36,818 nucleotides of DNA, from contig CAYJNS010000003.1 of NCBI GenBank assembly GCA_964371745.1, positions 1-36,818 of the forward strand, given 5' to 3'. The stretch's first letter is position 1. Every line of letters starts with the position of its first letter. Under the pieces are notes generated by a model, which had not been told where the DNA came from, ran no database searches, and saw nothing but the letters and a program-made list of their open reading frames with translations. Source of the stretch: CAKOSP01 sp964371745. Lineage in GTDB: Bacteria > Bacillota_I > Bacilli_A > RF39 > UBA660. This document shows positions 7,502 to 15,798 of the stretch, in pieces. The position numbers and the translations under genes were made by a program.

Positions 7502-8533
7502 ATGAAAGTAACAAAAGATGTAAAAAATAAAGATAAAGCTTTAGAAGAAGTTTTAAAAGATATAGAAAAACAATTTGGTGCAGGGGCTATTATGAAACTT
7601 GGCGCAGATGATCACATTGAAATTGATGTCGTTTCATCTGGATCTCTTGCTCTTGATGTAGCACTTGGAGTAGGTGGATTTCCTAAAGGAAGAATAATTG
7701 AAGTTTATGGACCTGAATCAAGTGGTAAAACAACTATTGCACTTGAAGCAATTTCAGCATGTCAAAAGGGTGGTGGAAGAGCTGCATTTATAGATGCTGA
7801 GCACGCACTTGATCCGGTATATGCTAAAGCATTAGGTGTAAATATAAATGAACTTTTATTATCTCAACCAGATACAGGAGAGCAAGCTCTTGAAATATGT
7901 GAGGCTTTAGTTAGATCTGAAGCAGTGGACTTAATCATAATAGATTCAGTAGCGGCTCTTGTTCCACAAGCAGAAATAGATGGAGAAATGGGTGATTCAC
8001 ATGTTGGATTACAAGCAAGACTTATGTCACAGGCTTTACGTAAGTTATCTGGAATTATGAATAAAACAAACACAACTGCAATATTTATTAATCAATTGCG
8101 CGAAAAAGTTGGTGTTATGTTTGGTAATCCAGAAACAACTCCTGGTGGAAGAGCATTAAAATTTTATTCTACTATAAGACTAGATATAAGACGCGGTGAA
8201 CAAATTAAAATGGGAGACCAAGTAATTGGAAATAAAACAAATATAAAAGTTGTTAAAAATAAAGTTGCTCCACCATTTAAACTTGCATGTGTTGATATCA
8301 TGTATGGAGAAGGAATTAGTAAAGAAGGTGAACTTATAGATTTAGCATCAGATATAGGGATTATTGAAAAAAGTGGAGCTTGGTATTCATATAATGAAAA
8401 CAAAATAGGTCAAGGTAAAGAAAATGTAAAGCAATATTTGAAGGATAATGTTGATACATTTGTTGAAATAGATGATAAAGTAAGGACTTATTATGAGTTT
8501 AATAAGAAAGAAAAATCTAAAAAGGAAGAATAG
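7502..8533 (+). CDS. recA: Recombinase RecA
   Basis: A 343-residue ATP-dependent strand-exchange protein for homologous recombination and SOS co-protease activity. Walker A is GPESSGKT (70-77). The core also has the AALVPQAEI/GEMGDSHVGLQARLMSQALRK region that includes loop L1, and INQLREKVG...NPETTPGG with loop L2. The C-terminal domain (GEGISKEGELIDLA onwards) ends in a short charged lysine/glutamate tail. Length is normal. The ATG at 7502 is chosen because AGGAGGAAAC lies immediately before it; an in-frame upstream extension from 7448 would begin inside the promoter and is rejected. It is monocistronic, with its own promoter and a terminator after it. Confidence 0.98.
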   Translation: MKVTKDVKNKDKALEEVLKDIEKQFGAGAIMKLGADDHIEIDVVSSGSLALDVALGVGGFPKGRIIEVYGPESSGKTTIALEAISACQKGGGRAAFIDAEHALDPVYAKALGVNINELLLSQPDTGEQALEICEALVRSEAVDLIIIDSVAALVPQAEIDGEMGDSHVGLQARLMSQALRKLSGIMNKTNTTAIFINQLREKVGVMFGNPETTPGGRALKFYSTIRLDIRRGEQIKMGDQVIGNKTNIKVVKNKVAPPFKLACVDIMYGEGISKEGELIDLASDIGIIEKSGAWYSYNENKIGQGKENVKQYLKDNVDTFVEIDDKVRTYYEFNKKEKSKKEE

Positions 8534-8557
8534 TTTTAAAATAATCATTAAAATCAC

Positions 8558-8586
8558 TTGATAAATTAACAAATAACTCTTATAAT
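8558..8586 (+). promoter_or_regulatory. rny promoter, overlapping the recA terminator
   Basis: TTGATA (8558-8563), 17 bp and a perfect TATAAT (8581-8586). The spacer and -10 lie in the left arm and loop of the recA terminator hairpin. Confidence 0.8.
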
Positions 8587-8612
8587 AAGCATATAGGAGT
8601 TATTTTTAATTT
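8572..8612 (+). terminator. Terminator after recA
   Basis: The stem AATAACTC/GAGTTATT (8572-8579 with 8597-8604), extendable by a few inner AT pairs, is followed by TTTAATTT. Confidence 0.75.
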
Positions 8613-8634
8613 CTAATAAATACAAGGAGGAAAA

Positions 8635-10188
8635 ATGGATAAAGAGTATTTACCATTTTTAACCTTATTTCTTGGACTATTAATAGGAATGTTTATCTTA
8701 TGGATAGTTAATGTTTTAAAAAAGTCAAATATAGAAAAAAATGCTAATAAAATAATTGAAAGTGCTAAAAAGGAAGCGGACAAACATAAACGTGATACTC
8801 TTTTAGAATTAAAAGAGGAATCATATAAACTAAAAAAAGAAACTGATGCTGAAGTTAAAGAGAAAAAAAGTGAAATTTTAGCAAGTGAGGATAGACTTTT
8901 AACTAGAGAAAATAATTTAGATAAAAGAGAAGAAATGCTTCAAAAAAGAGATCTTTTAATTGAAGAAAAAGAAAAAAATATATTAGCAAAACAAAATACA
9001 TTACAAGAAAAAGAGGAAAAAATGGATAAGCTACTTAAAGATGAAGTAGCGCAGCTTGAAAAAATATCAGGCTTAAGTAAAGATAAAGCTAAAGAAAAAA
9101 TAATGGAAATTGTTGAAAAAAATATGGCTTTAGAAATTGCTGATTATATCAAAACAGAAGAGGCAAGTGCAAAATTAGTTGCTAATGAAAAAGCTAAGCA
9201 ATTAATAGTAAGTTCTATGGAACGTTATGCTGATGATGTAGTAGGTGAACAATCTGTTAGTACAATAGATTTACCTAGTGATGATATGAAAGGTAGATTA
9301 ATTGGTAGAGAAGGAAGAAATATTAGAACTATAGAATCTATTACTGGAGTTGATTTAATTATCGATGATACACCAGAGGCTATAGTAATTTCATCATTTG
9401 ATCCACTTAGAAGAGAAATAGCTAAAACGACTATTGAAACTTTAATAAAAGATGGAAGAATACATCCATCTAGAATTGAAGAATTATATGAAAAAGTGTG
9501 TAAAGATTTTAATAATAAAATAACTGAAATAGGTAATAAAACTGCTAATGATTTAGGTTTAACTAAAATAGATCCTGAAATAATAACATTAATAGGTAAA
9601 TTAAAATTTAGAACAAGTTATGGACAAAATGCATTAAAGCATTCAATTGAAGTTGCAAATCTTACTGGCTTAATGGCATCAGAATTAGGTGAAAATATCA
9701 CCTTAGCTAAAAGAGCTGGACTTTTACATGATATTGGTAAAGCAATAGACTTTGAAATAGAAGGATCTCATGTTGAAATTGGTAAAGATATAGCAAAACG
9801 TTATAAAGAACATGAAACTGTTATTAATGCAATTGCTTCACATCATGGCGATGAAGAAGCAAAAAGTGTTATTTCAGTATTAGTAGCTATAGCAGATACT
9901 TTATCAGCAGCTAGACCTGGTGCTAGAAATGATTCTTTAGAAAATTACATTAAACGTTTAGAAGAACTTGAAGAAATTGGTAATTCTTATGAGGGTGTAG
10001 AAAAAACATATGCTATGCAAGCTGGTAGAGAACTTAGAGTTATGGTTAAACCTGATGAGGTTGATGATACTAACAGTTATAAAATAGCTAGAGATATAAA
10101 AGAAAGAATAGAAAAAGAAATGCAATATCCTGGAACAGTAAAAATAACAGTAATTAGGGAAACAAGAGTACAAGAAGAAGCTAAGTAG
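8635..10188 (+). CDS. rny: Ribonuclease Y
   Basis: A 517-residue membrane-anchored endoribonuclease that starts mRNA decay and processing in many Bacillota. An N-terminal helix (about 8-27) anchors it. A long charged coiled coil spans about 35-200. A KH domain follows, around LIGREGRNIRTIESITGVD, and then an HD domain with the metal-binding pair H365-D366 in LLHDIGKA and a second SHHGDEE motif. Length matches the Bacillus enzyme (about 520). AAGGAGG precedes the start. The next gene starts 7 nt after the stop. RNase J is encoded nearby on the other strand, so both major Bacillota decay enzymes lie within 4 kb. Confidence 0.97.
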   Translation: MDKEYLPFLTLFLGLLIGMFILWIVNVLKKSNIEKNANKIIESAKKEADKHKRDTLLELKEESYKLKKETDAEVKEKKSEILASEDRLLTRENNLDKREEMLQKRDLLIEEKEKNILAKQNTLQEKEEKMDKLLKDEVAQLEKISGLSKDKAKEKIMEIVEKNMALEIADYIKTEEASAKLVANEKAKQLIVSSMERYADDVVGEQSVSTIDLPSDDMKGRLIGREGRNIRTIESITGVDLIIDDTPEAIVISSFDPLRREIAKTTIETLIKDGRIHPSRIEELYEKVCKDFNNKITEIGNKTANDLGLTKIDPEIITLIGKLKFRTSYGQNALKHSIEVANLTGLMASELGENITLAKRAGLLHDIGKAIDFEIEGSHVEIGKDIAKRYKEHETVINAIASHHGDEEAKSVISVLVAIADTLSAARPGARNDSLENYIKRLEELEEIGNSYEGVEKTYAMQAGRELRVMVKPDEVDDTNSYKIARDIKERIEKEMQYPGTVKITVIRETRVQEEAK

Positions 10189-10195
10189 GTATTAT

Positions 10196-11074
10196 ATGAT
10201 AAAAATATTAACTAGAGCAACTCAATTAAATAAGTCTATTAAAGATTTATTTGAATCATATGGTATATCTTATGAAATATATATGCAAGAAATAAATAAT
10301 TTAATAAATACTAGTGATATTAGTAATATTCGTAAATCAATTGCTAATTTAGCTTTGAAGTTATCCTTAGAATTTGAAGATAGATTTGAAAAAAGATTGC
10401 CATATTTATATGGTGGTGGACATAAAAATGTATTTGAAACAAGTCAAGGTATTGTACAAAGTGAATTTGTTATAGATGGCATAAATCCTCTTTTAGGTTC
10501 TCAATTTACTGATGAACAAAAAGAAAAATATAAACATAAAGATGGTACAATTTATAATTGTTATAGTTATGATTGTAGTTCATTTTTAATGTTACTTTGG
10601 AAACTTGTTGGACTTGCTATTATTGATAAAACTGCATCTAATATGTTTCATGGATATGTAAGTGAAACGTATGATGAAATCATTTTACCAATGGGTAAAA
10701 TATACTTGTTAGGTGACTTTGATGAAAGTACACTAGTGAATAAAGAGTATTTTCCACAAATTTATGAAAAATATAATAGTGACAAACATAATATACAAAT
10801 TGGCGACATTTTATATACTACTAACCATGTTATACTAATTTCAGGCGTTAATGGAGATCAAAGTGTTTTTGAAACTGTTGAAGAAAAATCAGGTGGAATT
10901 GGTATGATTAGATCCATAATGGCTATGGATGACATAAATAATGGTAAATATGGTATTATATCAATAGATGAATTTATTAAAAATCCTGATTATATTGTTG
11001 ATAAATATAGTTTAGAATTTTATAAAAGTAACGAAGAGTATATTTCAAAGGGTGAATCCCAAAATATTAGATAA
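10196..11074 (+). CDS. NlpC/P60-like cysteine peptidase or amidase without signal peptide
   Basis: A 292-residue protein with the marks of the NlpC/P60 (papain-like) fold. PYLYGGGH (69-76) resembles the family's entry motif, YDCSSFLMLLWK (125-136) carries the likely nucleophile Cys127, and IGDILYTTNHVILISG (202-217) carries the likely His211. Usual members cut peptidoglycan peptides outside the cell and are secreted. This one has no signal peptide or membrane helix, and its first 65 residues are a helical, charged region. It may be cytoplasmic, acting on recycled muropeptides or on other amide bonds, or may leave by another route. It follows rny by 7 nt and ends at a bidirectional terminator. 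Substrate unknown. Confidence 0.75.
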   Translation: MIKILTRATQLNKSIKDLFESYGISYEIYMQEINNLINTSDISNIRKSIANLALKLSLEFEDRFEKRLPYLYGGGHKNVFETSQGIVQSEFVIDGINPLLGSQFTDEQKEKYKHKDGTIYNCYSYDCSSFLMLLWKLVGLAIIDKTASNMFHGYVSETYDEIILPMGKIYLLGDFDESTLVNKEYFPQIYEKYNSDKHNIQIGDILYTTNHVILISGVNGDQSVFETVEEKSGGIGMIRSIMAMDDINNGKYGIISIDEFIKNPDYIVDKYSLEFYKSNEEYISKGESQNIR

Positions 11075-11106
11075 AAAAATGTTGAAATTAATCAACATTT
11101 TTATTT
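11073..11106. terminator. Bidirectional terminator between convergent genes
   Basis: AAAAATGTTGA (11075-11085) pairs with TCAACATTTTT (11092-11102). A-runs on the left and T-runs on the right serve both strands. The right arm covers the rnj stop codon. Confidence 0.85.
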
Positions 11107-12768
11107 TACTTCCATAATTACTGGTAATATTATTGGATGTCTTCCAGTTAAACCACTAATAAATGGCAATAACTCTAGTATAATTTGATTTTTAAGATCT
11201 AAATAACTATAAGGATTTTTATTTAAAAAGTCGTTTACAATAAAAGAAATTTTTTCTTCTATTTTTCTCATTAAATCTAAATTTTCATTTACAAGAACAA
11301 ACCCTCTAGCAGTTACATTAGGTTTAATTAATAATTTTCCAGCTTTAATATCAATATTAAGTATAGATATTAAAATTCCATCTTGACTCATAAGCTTACG
11401 ATCTTTAATAACAACTCCACCAATATCTCCAACTCGAGAACCATCAACATATATATCGCCAGCAGTTACTTTAGTTCCTCTTGTTACAGTTCCATTTAAA
11501 AGTTCTAATGAATCACCATTTTGACATATAAATATATTTTCTTTAGGGATATCAACTTCCTCAGCTAATTCTCCATGAGCTTTAAGCATTCTATATTCTC
11601 CATGAATTGGCATAAAGTATTTTGGTTTTGCAATTCTAAGCATAAGTTTAAGTTCATCAGCTTTACCATGACCTGAAGTATGAATATCAGAAAACTCTGT
11701 ATTAGTATAAGTTCTTACGCCTTTTAAATAAAGTTTGTTAATAGTTTTATTTATACTTGCTGAATTACCAGGTATAGGACTTGATGAAAATACAACTAAA
11801 TCATCAGGAATTAATGATATTTGTTTATGAGTACCATTTGCAATTCTAGTTAAGGCTGCAAGTGGTTCACCTTGAGATCCAGTACATAAAATACAAATTT
11901 CATTTTTTTTGATATTTTTAGCTTCAGCTGCAGTTATAAACATTGATTTATCTGTTAAAAGTCCATTATTAAGTGATAACTCAACATTGTTTTCCATAGA
12001 TCTACCAAATAAAATAATTTTACGATTATATTTTTTACATGTATCAATTATATGTTTAAGTCTATATATATTAGATGCAAATGTTGCTATAATAACTCTT
12101 CCTAAATGTTTTCCAATAATATCGTTAAGTGCTTCATCAACATTACTTTCACTTGTTGAAAAACCTGGATTTAAAGCATTAGTTGAATCACTTAATAAAA
12201 GAGTAACTCCCTCGTCTCCAACTTTAGCCATTTTATTAATATCAGCCATTGGTCCAATTGGAGTTAAATCAAACTTGAAATCTCCAGTTTCAAAAATTGT
12301 TCCGTTTGGTGTTTTAATTATTACTGCAAAAGAATCAGGTACTGAGTGAGTAGTGTTAATAAAATCAACTTCAAAGTATTTTGTTTTAATTATATATTCG
12401 CTATCAATTTGTTCAAAATTTTCATAGTTAATATTTCTTTCAACTATTTTTTTTCTCATTAAATCAATTGCAATTCTTGGCGCCCATATTTTTGGTATAT
12501 CTAAAGAAGCCAGTAAAAAAGGAACTCCACCAATATGATCTTCATGACCATGTGTAATTACTAATCCTTTTATTTTATCTGCATTTTTCTTTAAATAAGT
12601 TATATCTTGTATTACATAATCAATACCTAATAAATCATCTTCTGGAAACATAACCCCAGCATCAATAATTAACATTTCTTCATTATGAGTAACAACATAC
12701 ATGTTTTTACCAACTTCACCTAAACCACCTAAAGCTACAATAGACGTAGCAGTGCTATTATTTTTCAT
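11101..12768 (-). CDS. rnj: Ribonuclease J (metallo-beta-lactamase / beta-CASP)
   Basis: A 555-residue RNase J, a 5'-3' exo- and endoribonuclease of mRNA turnover and rRNA maturation. The metal site HGHEDH is at residues 73-78. The ALGGLGEVGKN start is typical, and later motifs include ETGDFKFD, LLLSDSTN, the beta-CASP region (CTGSQGEPLAALTRIA) and IHTSGHG...PIHGEYRML. Length fits J1/J2. I cannot tell the two apart without alignment, so the symbol is left generic. GAGGAAAAG precedes the start. It has its own promoter at 12809-12837, whose -35 overlaps that of the divergent ASCH gene. Confidence 0.96.
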   Translation of the reverse strand: MKNNSTATSIVALGGLGEVGKNMYVVTHNEEMLIIDAGVMFPEDDLLGIDYVIQDITYLKKNADKIKGLVITHGHEDHIGGVPFLLASLDIPKIWAPRIAIDLMRKKIVERNINYENFEQIDSEYIIKTKYFEVDFINTTHSVPDSFAVIIKTPNGTIFETGDFKFDLTPIGPMADINKMAKVGDEGVTLLLSDSTNALNPGFSTSESNVDEALNDIIGKHLGRVIIATFASNIYRLKHIIDTCKKYNRKIILFGRSMENNVELSLNNGLLTDKSMFITAAEAKNIKKNEICILCTGSQGEPLAALTRIANGTHKQISLIPDDLVVFSSSPIPGNSASINKTINKLYLKGVRTYTNTEFSDIHTSGHGKADELKLMLRIAKPKYFMPIHGEYRMLKAHGELAEEVDIPKENIFICQNGDSLELLNGTVTRGTKVTAGDIYVDGSRVGDIGGVVIKDRKLMSQDGILISILNIDIKAGKLLIKPNVTARGFVLVNENLDLMRKIEEKISFIVNDFLNKNPYSYLDLKNQIILELLPFISGLTGRHPIILPVIMEVK

Positions 12769-12808
12769 TTCTTTTCCTCTTTTCTTATATAAGTTTTTTG
12801 GTAAAACT

Positions 12809-12837
12809 ATTATAGCATAAAAATTAATATTTGTCTA
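12809..12837 (-). promoter_or_regulatory. rnj promoter (minus strand)
   Basis: Read on the minus strand: TAGACA, 17 bp, then a perfect TATAAT. On the plus strand these are 12832-12837 and 12809-12814. It faces away from the ASCH promoter and shares -35 bases with it. Confidence 0.8.
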
Positions 12838-12859
12838 TTCTTAAGATATTTGATATAAT
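12831..12859 (+). promoter_or_regulatory. Promoter of the ASCH-ftsY operon
   Basis: TTGTCT (12831-12836), 17 bp and a perfect TATAAT (12854-12859). Transcription would start near 12866, leaving a leader of only about 3-9 nt before the coding region. Confidence 0.65.
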
Positions 12860-12874
12860 TTACTGGGGATGTAT

Positions 12875-13279
12875 ATGAAAGTAATATCAATTAAAGAACC
12901 TTTTGCTACTTTGATAAAAGAAGGTATTAAAAAAATAGAAACTAGAAGTTTTAAAACTAAATATCGTGGTGAAATATATATTCATGCAAGTTTAACTAAA
13001 GAAGATACAACGAGAAAAGGAATTGAATTTAATGATCTAATAAAAGATTTAGAGTTTAATCCAGGATATATACTTTGTAAAGCTAACTTAGTGGATTGCA
13101 TAGAGTTTGATGAAAAATTTGTAAATGAACTTAAAGAAAATAATTATAATGAATATATATGTGGAGGATTCTCTCTTGGTAGATATGGCTGGATACTTGA
13201 TAATATAGAAGTTATAGAGCCTATAAAAGTAAAAGGTCAACTTGGTATATGGAATTATTATGATAAAGACAATACATAA
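12875..13279 (+). CDS. ASCH-domain protein
   Basis: A protein of about 134 residues whose whole length matches an ASCH (PUA-like) domain. It opens MKVISIKEPFATLIKEGIKK, continues with IETRSFKTKYRGEIYIHAS, and ends in SLGRYGWILDNIEVIEPIKVKGQLGIWNY. The fold binds RNA or modified nucleosides, and some members are amidohydrolases of acetylated cytidine; which applies here is unknown. Two in-frame ATGs compete, 12869 and 12875. The second is preferred because GGGGAT lies at a workable distance from it, but the predicted transcript starts near 12866, so either start would have almost no leader. It lies upstream of ftsY with a 20-base gap and is probably co-transcribed. Confidence 0.85.
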   Translation: MKVISIKEPFATLIKEGIKKIETRSFKTKYRGEIYIHASLTKEDTTRKGIEFNDLIKDLEFNPGYILCKANLVDCIEFDEKFVNELKENNYNEYICGGFSLGRYGWILDNIEVIEPIKVKGQLGIWNYYDKDNT

Positions 13280-13299
13280 TAAAGAAAGGAGGATAAGCT

Positions 13300-14283
13300 A
13301 TGGGATTATTTGATAAATTAAAAAGTTTTATTAGTAAAAAAGAAACAATTGAAGAAAAAGAGGATGTTATTGCTTATGAAGAAGGGCTTGAAAAAACACG
13401 TGAAGAGTTTTCATCAAAGTTAGTAACGCTTGGAAAGAAACATAAAAAAATAACTGAGGAATATTTTGAAGAACTTGAAAATATTTTAATTATGGCAGAT
13501 ATTGGTATAAATACAGTTATGGATTTTTTAGATGAGTTAAGGGATAGAGTAAAAAAAGAAAAAATAACAAGTGCAGAATATTTAAAAGAAATAATCGTTG
13601 ATGAACTGTTCATAATCTATGTTAATAATGAAAGTTTGACTGATAAAATGAATATAGAAAATGATGGACTTAATGTAATTTTAATGATAGGCGTTAATGG
13701 AGTAGGTAAAACTACTACTATTGCTAAACTTGCTCATAAATATAAATCTCTTGATAAAAAAGTTTTACTTATAGCAGGTGATACATTTAGAGCAGGTGCA
13801 ACAGAACAACTTAAAATATGGGCAGAGCGCACTGAAACTGACTTTTATGGTAAAGAAAATAGTGATCCAGCAAGTGTTATTTTTGATGGTCTTAAATACG
13901 GAAAAGAAATTGGTGCTGATATAGTATTAATTGATACAGCGGGAAGACTTCAAAACAAAGTTAATTTAATGAAAGAACTTGAAAAGATCAATAAAGTAAT
14001 TGAAAGAGAAGTAGAAGGTGCTCCTCATGAAACTCTTTTAGTAATTGATGCATCTACTGGTCAAAATGGTATTATGCAAGCAGAAAGTTTTAAAGAAATA
14101 ACTAATATTACCGGTATAGTATTAACTAAACTTGATGGAACAGCTAAAGGTGGTATAGTTCTTGCAATAAAAGAAAAAGTAAATATTCCAGTTAAATTTA
14201 TTGGTCTTGGTGAAAAAATGACAGATTTAAAAACATTTGATATAGAAAACTATATATATGGTTTATTTAAGGATATGATGTAA
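13300..14283 (+). CDS. ftsY: Signal recognition particle receptor FtsY
   Basis: A 327-residue SRP GTPase that docks ribosome-SRP complexes at the membrane for co-translational insertion. It has a short acidic N-terminal A region (about 15-45), the helical N domain, and then the NG GTPase core: G1 GVNGVGKT (131-138), the DTFRAGATEQL insertion-box region (161-171), DTAGR (212-216), TKLDG (276-280) and the C-terminal GLGEKMTDL. Length is typical of Gram-positive FtsY. AAGGAGG precedes the ATG. YlxM begins one base after the stop, so the two are expressed together; ffh is not in the window. Confidence 0.97.
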   Translation: MGLFDKLKSFISKKETIEEKEDVIAYEEGLEKTREEFSSKLVTLGKKHKKITEEYFEELENILIMADIGINTVMDFLDELRDRVKKEKITSAEYLKEIIVDELFIIYVNNESLTDKMNIENDGLNVILMIGVNGVGKTTTIAKLAHKYKSLDKKVLLIAGDTFRAGATEQLKIWAERTETDFYGKENSDPASVIFDGLKYGKEIGADIVLIDTAGRLQNKVNLMKELEKINKVIEREVEGAPHETLLVIDASTGQNGIMQAESFKEITNITGIVLTKLDGTAKGGIVLAIKEKVNIPVKFIGLGEKMTDLKTFDIENYIYGLFKDMM

Positions 14284-14284
14284 T

Positions 14285-14575
14285 ATGGATAAGTTAATAT
14301 ATTATAATGAGTTATTTGATATATATGGAGAACTTTTTACTGAAAATCAAAAAGATATTTTTAAAGCTTACTATGAAGAAAATTTATCTCTTCAAGAAAT
14401 AGCTGATGAAAAAAAAGTATCAAGAGCATTTATCTCTAAATCAATTAATCAAACAGAAGAAAAATTAGAGGAATATGAAAATATTTTAAAATGTTTATAT
14501 AAAAAAGAACAAATTAATAAAATTATTAAATTAAATGATATAAATAAAATAAAAAAAGAATTAGAAAAGTTATAA
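14285..14575 (+). CDS. ylxM: YlxM-family SRP accessory / HTH protein
   Basis: A 96-residue protein of the YlxM/p13 family. It has a sigma-70 region 4-like helix-turn-helix (LSLQEIADEKKVSRAFISKS, about 34-53). Family members are usually next to ffh or ftsY and have been linked to SRP GTPase function. Here the gene follows ftsY with one base between, the expected setting. The C-terminal 35 residues are lysine-rich and helical. Confidence 0.9.
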   Translation: MDKLIYYNELFDIYGELFTENQKDIFKAYYEENLSLQEIADEKKVSRAFISKSINQTEEKLEEYENILKCLYKKEQINKIIKLNDINKIKKELEKL

Positions 14576-14613
14576 TTTTATAATTTAATCATATATCTTA
14601 CTAGAGGTGCATG

Positions 14614-14691
14614 ATGAAAAAGATTATAGAAAAGTTAAGAAGTATTTTTTCTGATAAAAAGGAAAAAGATGAAGAAAAAAATAGCGAGTAA
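14614..14691 (+). CDS. Possible 25-residue micro-protein
   Basis: A 25-codon frame starting MKKIIEKLRSIFSDKKEKDE. GAGGTG ends 4 nt before the ATG at 14614, and another ATG stands directly before it at 14611. The first 12 residues form an amphipathic helix (hydrophobic I4, I5, L8, I11, F12 against lysines) and the rest is charged. It follows ylxM by 38 bases, and its stop codon lies in the loop of the terminator. The good ribosome site and position support translation; the function is unknown, with membrane-surface binding possible. Confidence 0.55.
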   Translation: MKKIIEKLRSIFSDKKEKDEEKNSE

Positions 14692-14702
14692 GCTATTTTT
14701 TT
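14675..14702. terminator. Bidirectional terminator after the ftsY operon
   Basis: AAAAAATAGC (14676-14685) pairs with GCTATTTTTT (14692-14701) around GAGTAA. Runs of A and T on the two sides suit both the ftsY operon and the convergent Tam41-like gene, whose stop lies in the right arm. Confidence 0.85.
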
Positions 14703-15700
14703 GATTTAGTATATTTTGATTTTTTCCTAGCTAAATATTTAATACTACTTATAGGCCCTGCTCCATATAATGAATTTATTGCAAGTCTTGTACTAGCTGA
14801 TAAGTTTTTAGCATATAAGTAATTTTCAACAATATCTTTTAATATAAAATTATTAACTTCGTCTATTGATATATTTTCATTTATAATTAAATGGTCTACT
14901 ATATTAAATGGTATATCTAATAATAATTCATTGTTATCAATGTTATCTTTAAAAGATATATTGTATTTTTTTTGTATTAATGATATATAATCAATAAATG
15001 AAATAGGTAAGTATAGTTTGAAAAAATCTTTAATAAATCTTTCTTTATCTATATAAATTAATCCTGCTATTTCTTTTATGTAATTTTTATATTCTAAAAT
15101 ATAATTACTATAAAAAAAATCCATATTTTGTTCAATATTTTTTTCTGCTTTTTTAGAGTCTTCAAACTTAAATAAAGTTCTTATATCACCTATAAAAGAA
15201 ATATTAAATAAAGTTTTTAAAAATTCATTAGTGGGAATAACATTTTTAGTTGTAAGCGCTATAGCAAAAATCATGGCAAAATCCTTATTTTGTTTTATTT
15301 TTATTAAATCATCAGCATTTAATCCATACGTATAAATAGGCTTTTGACATCTTCCACAAAAAGAAGTATCTTCCCAAGTATTTAAATTTTCCATAAATTT
15401 ATCTTTACTAGCAATGCCAAACTTGATTTTTTGATTATTAAATTCAGTATGTAAATAATTAACAATTAATTTATCACTTTCTTTTGTTAATAATTTATAA
15501 GTAAAACTTGATGAATATAAATCTTTATTTGATTTATAATTATCTTCATGCCATTTAACCCTGTCTTTTACTAAAAATATTCCATCCATTTGTTTAGCCT
15601 TATCATATTCTTTTTCAGTGAAATAAGAACCATAACCAATAACACTTTCAACGTTCGGTAATTTTTCTAAAAAATCTTTTAAAATTTTTATTTTATCCAT
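14693..15700 (-). CDS. Tam41-like CDP-diacylglycerol synthase (phosphatidate cytidylyltransferase)
   Basis: A 335-residue protein resembling Tam41/MMP37, the nucleotidyltransferase-fold CDP-DAG synthase known from mitochondria, which makes CDP-DAG from phosphatidate and CTP. It is unrelated to the membrane enzyme CdsA. Motifs in the family order: GYGS (22-25), QMDGIFLV (37-44) with a probable metal-binding Asp39, KWHEDN (49-54) with the nearby LYSSS, IKFGIAS (92-98), a W-x9-GRxQKP element (109-122), and C-terminal SIKYLARKKSKY. There is no signal peptide or strong membrane helix; the protein should be peripheral, as Tam41 is. It has its own promoter (15720-15748), AGGAGGG at the start, and a shared terminator. 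Family assignment is from motif memory, not a search. Confidence 0.8.
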   Translation of the reverse strand: MDKIKILKDFLEKLPNVESVIGYGSYFTEKEYDKAKQMDGIFLVKDRVKWHEDNYKSNKDLYSSSFTYKLLTKESDKLIVNYLHTEFNNQKIKFGIASKDKFMENLNTWEDTSFCGRCQKPIYTYGLNADDLIKIKQNKDFAMIFAIALTTKNVIPTNEFLKTLFNISFIGDIRTLFKFEDSKKAEKNIEQNMDFFYSNYILEYKNYIKEIAGLIYIDKERFIKDFFKLYLPISFIDYISLIQKKYNISFKDNIDNNELLLDIPFNIVDHLIINENISIDEVNNFILKDIVENYLYAKNLSASTRLAINSLYGAGPISSIKYLARKKSKYTKSKK

Positions 15701-15719
15701 AAACCCTCCTGGTAAAAAT

Positions 15720-15748
15720 ATTATAAAATATAATTTACTTTATAGCAA
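15720..15748 (-). promoter_or_regulatory. Promoter of the Tam41-like gene (minus strand)
   Basis: On the minus strand: TTGCTA, 17 bp, then TATAAT (plus-strand 15743-15748 and 15720-15725). The divergent carboxypeptidase gene has only loose -10-like sequences in the same AT-rich gap, for example TATAAT at 15754-15759. Confidence 0.6.
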
Positions 15749-15798
15749 GTAGTTATAATAATAAAATATATTCATATTCTTAATTAAGAGGTGTTTAT

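Noticed and set aside
11909..12349. A 146-codon open frame on the plus strand
   Set aside because: It lies wholly inside and antisense to rnj, has no ribosome site, and its composition is that of a shadow frame.
14285..14575. YlxM-like HTH protein as a sigma factor
   Set aside because: It has only a region 4-like helix-turn-helix, is 96 residues long, and lies directly after ftsY as expected for YlxM.
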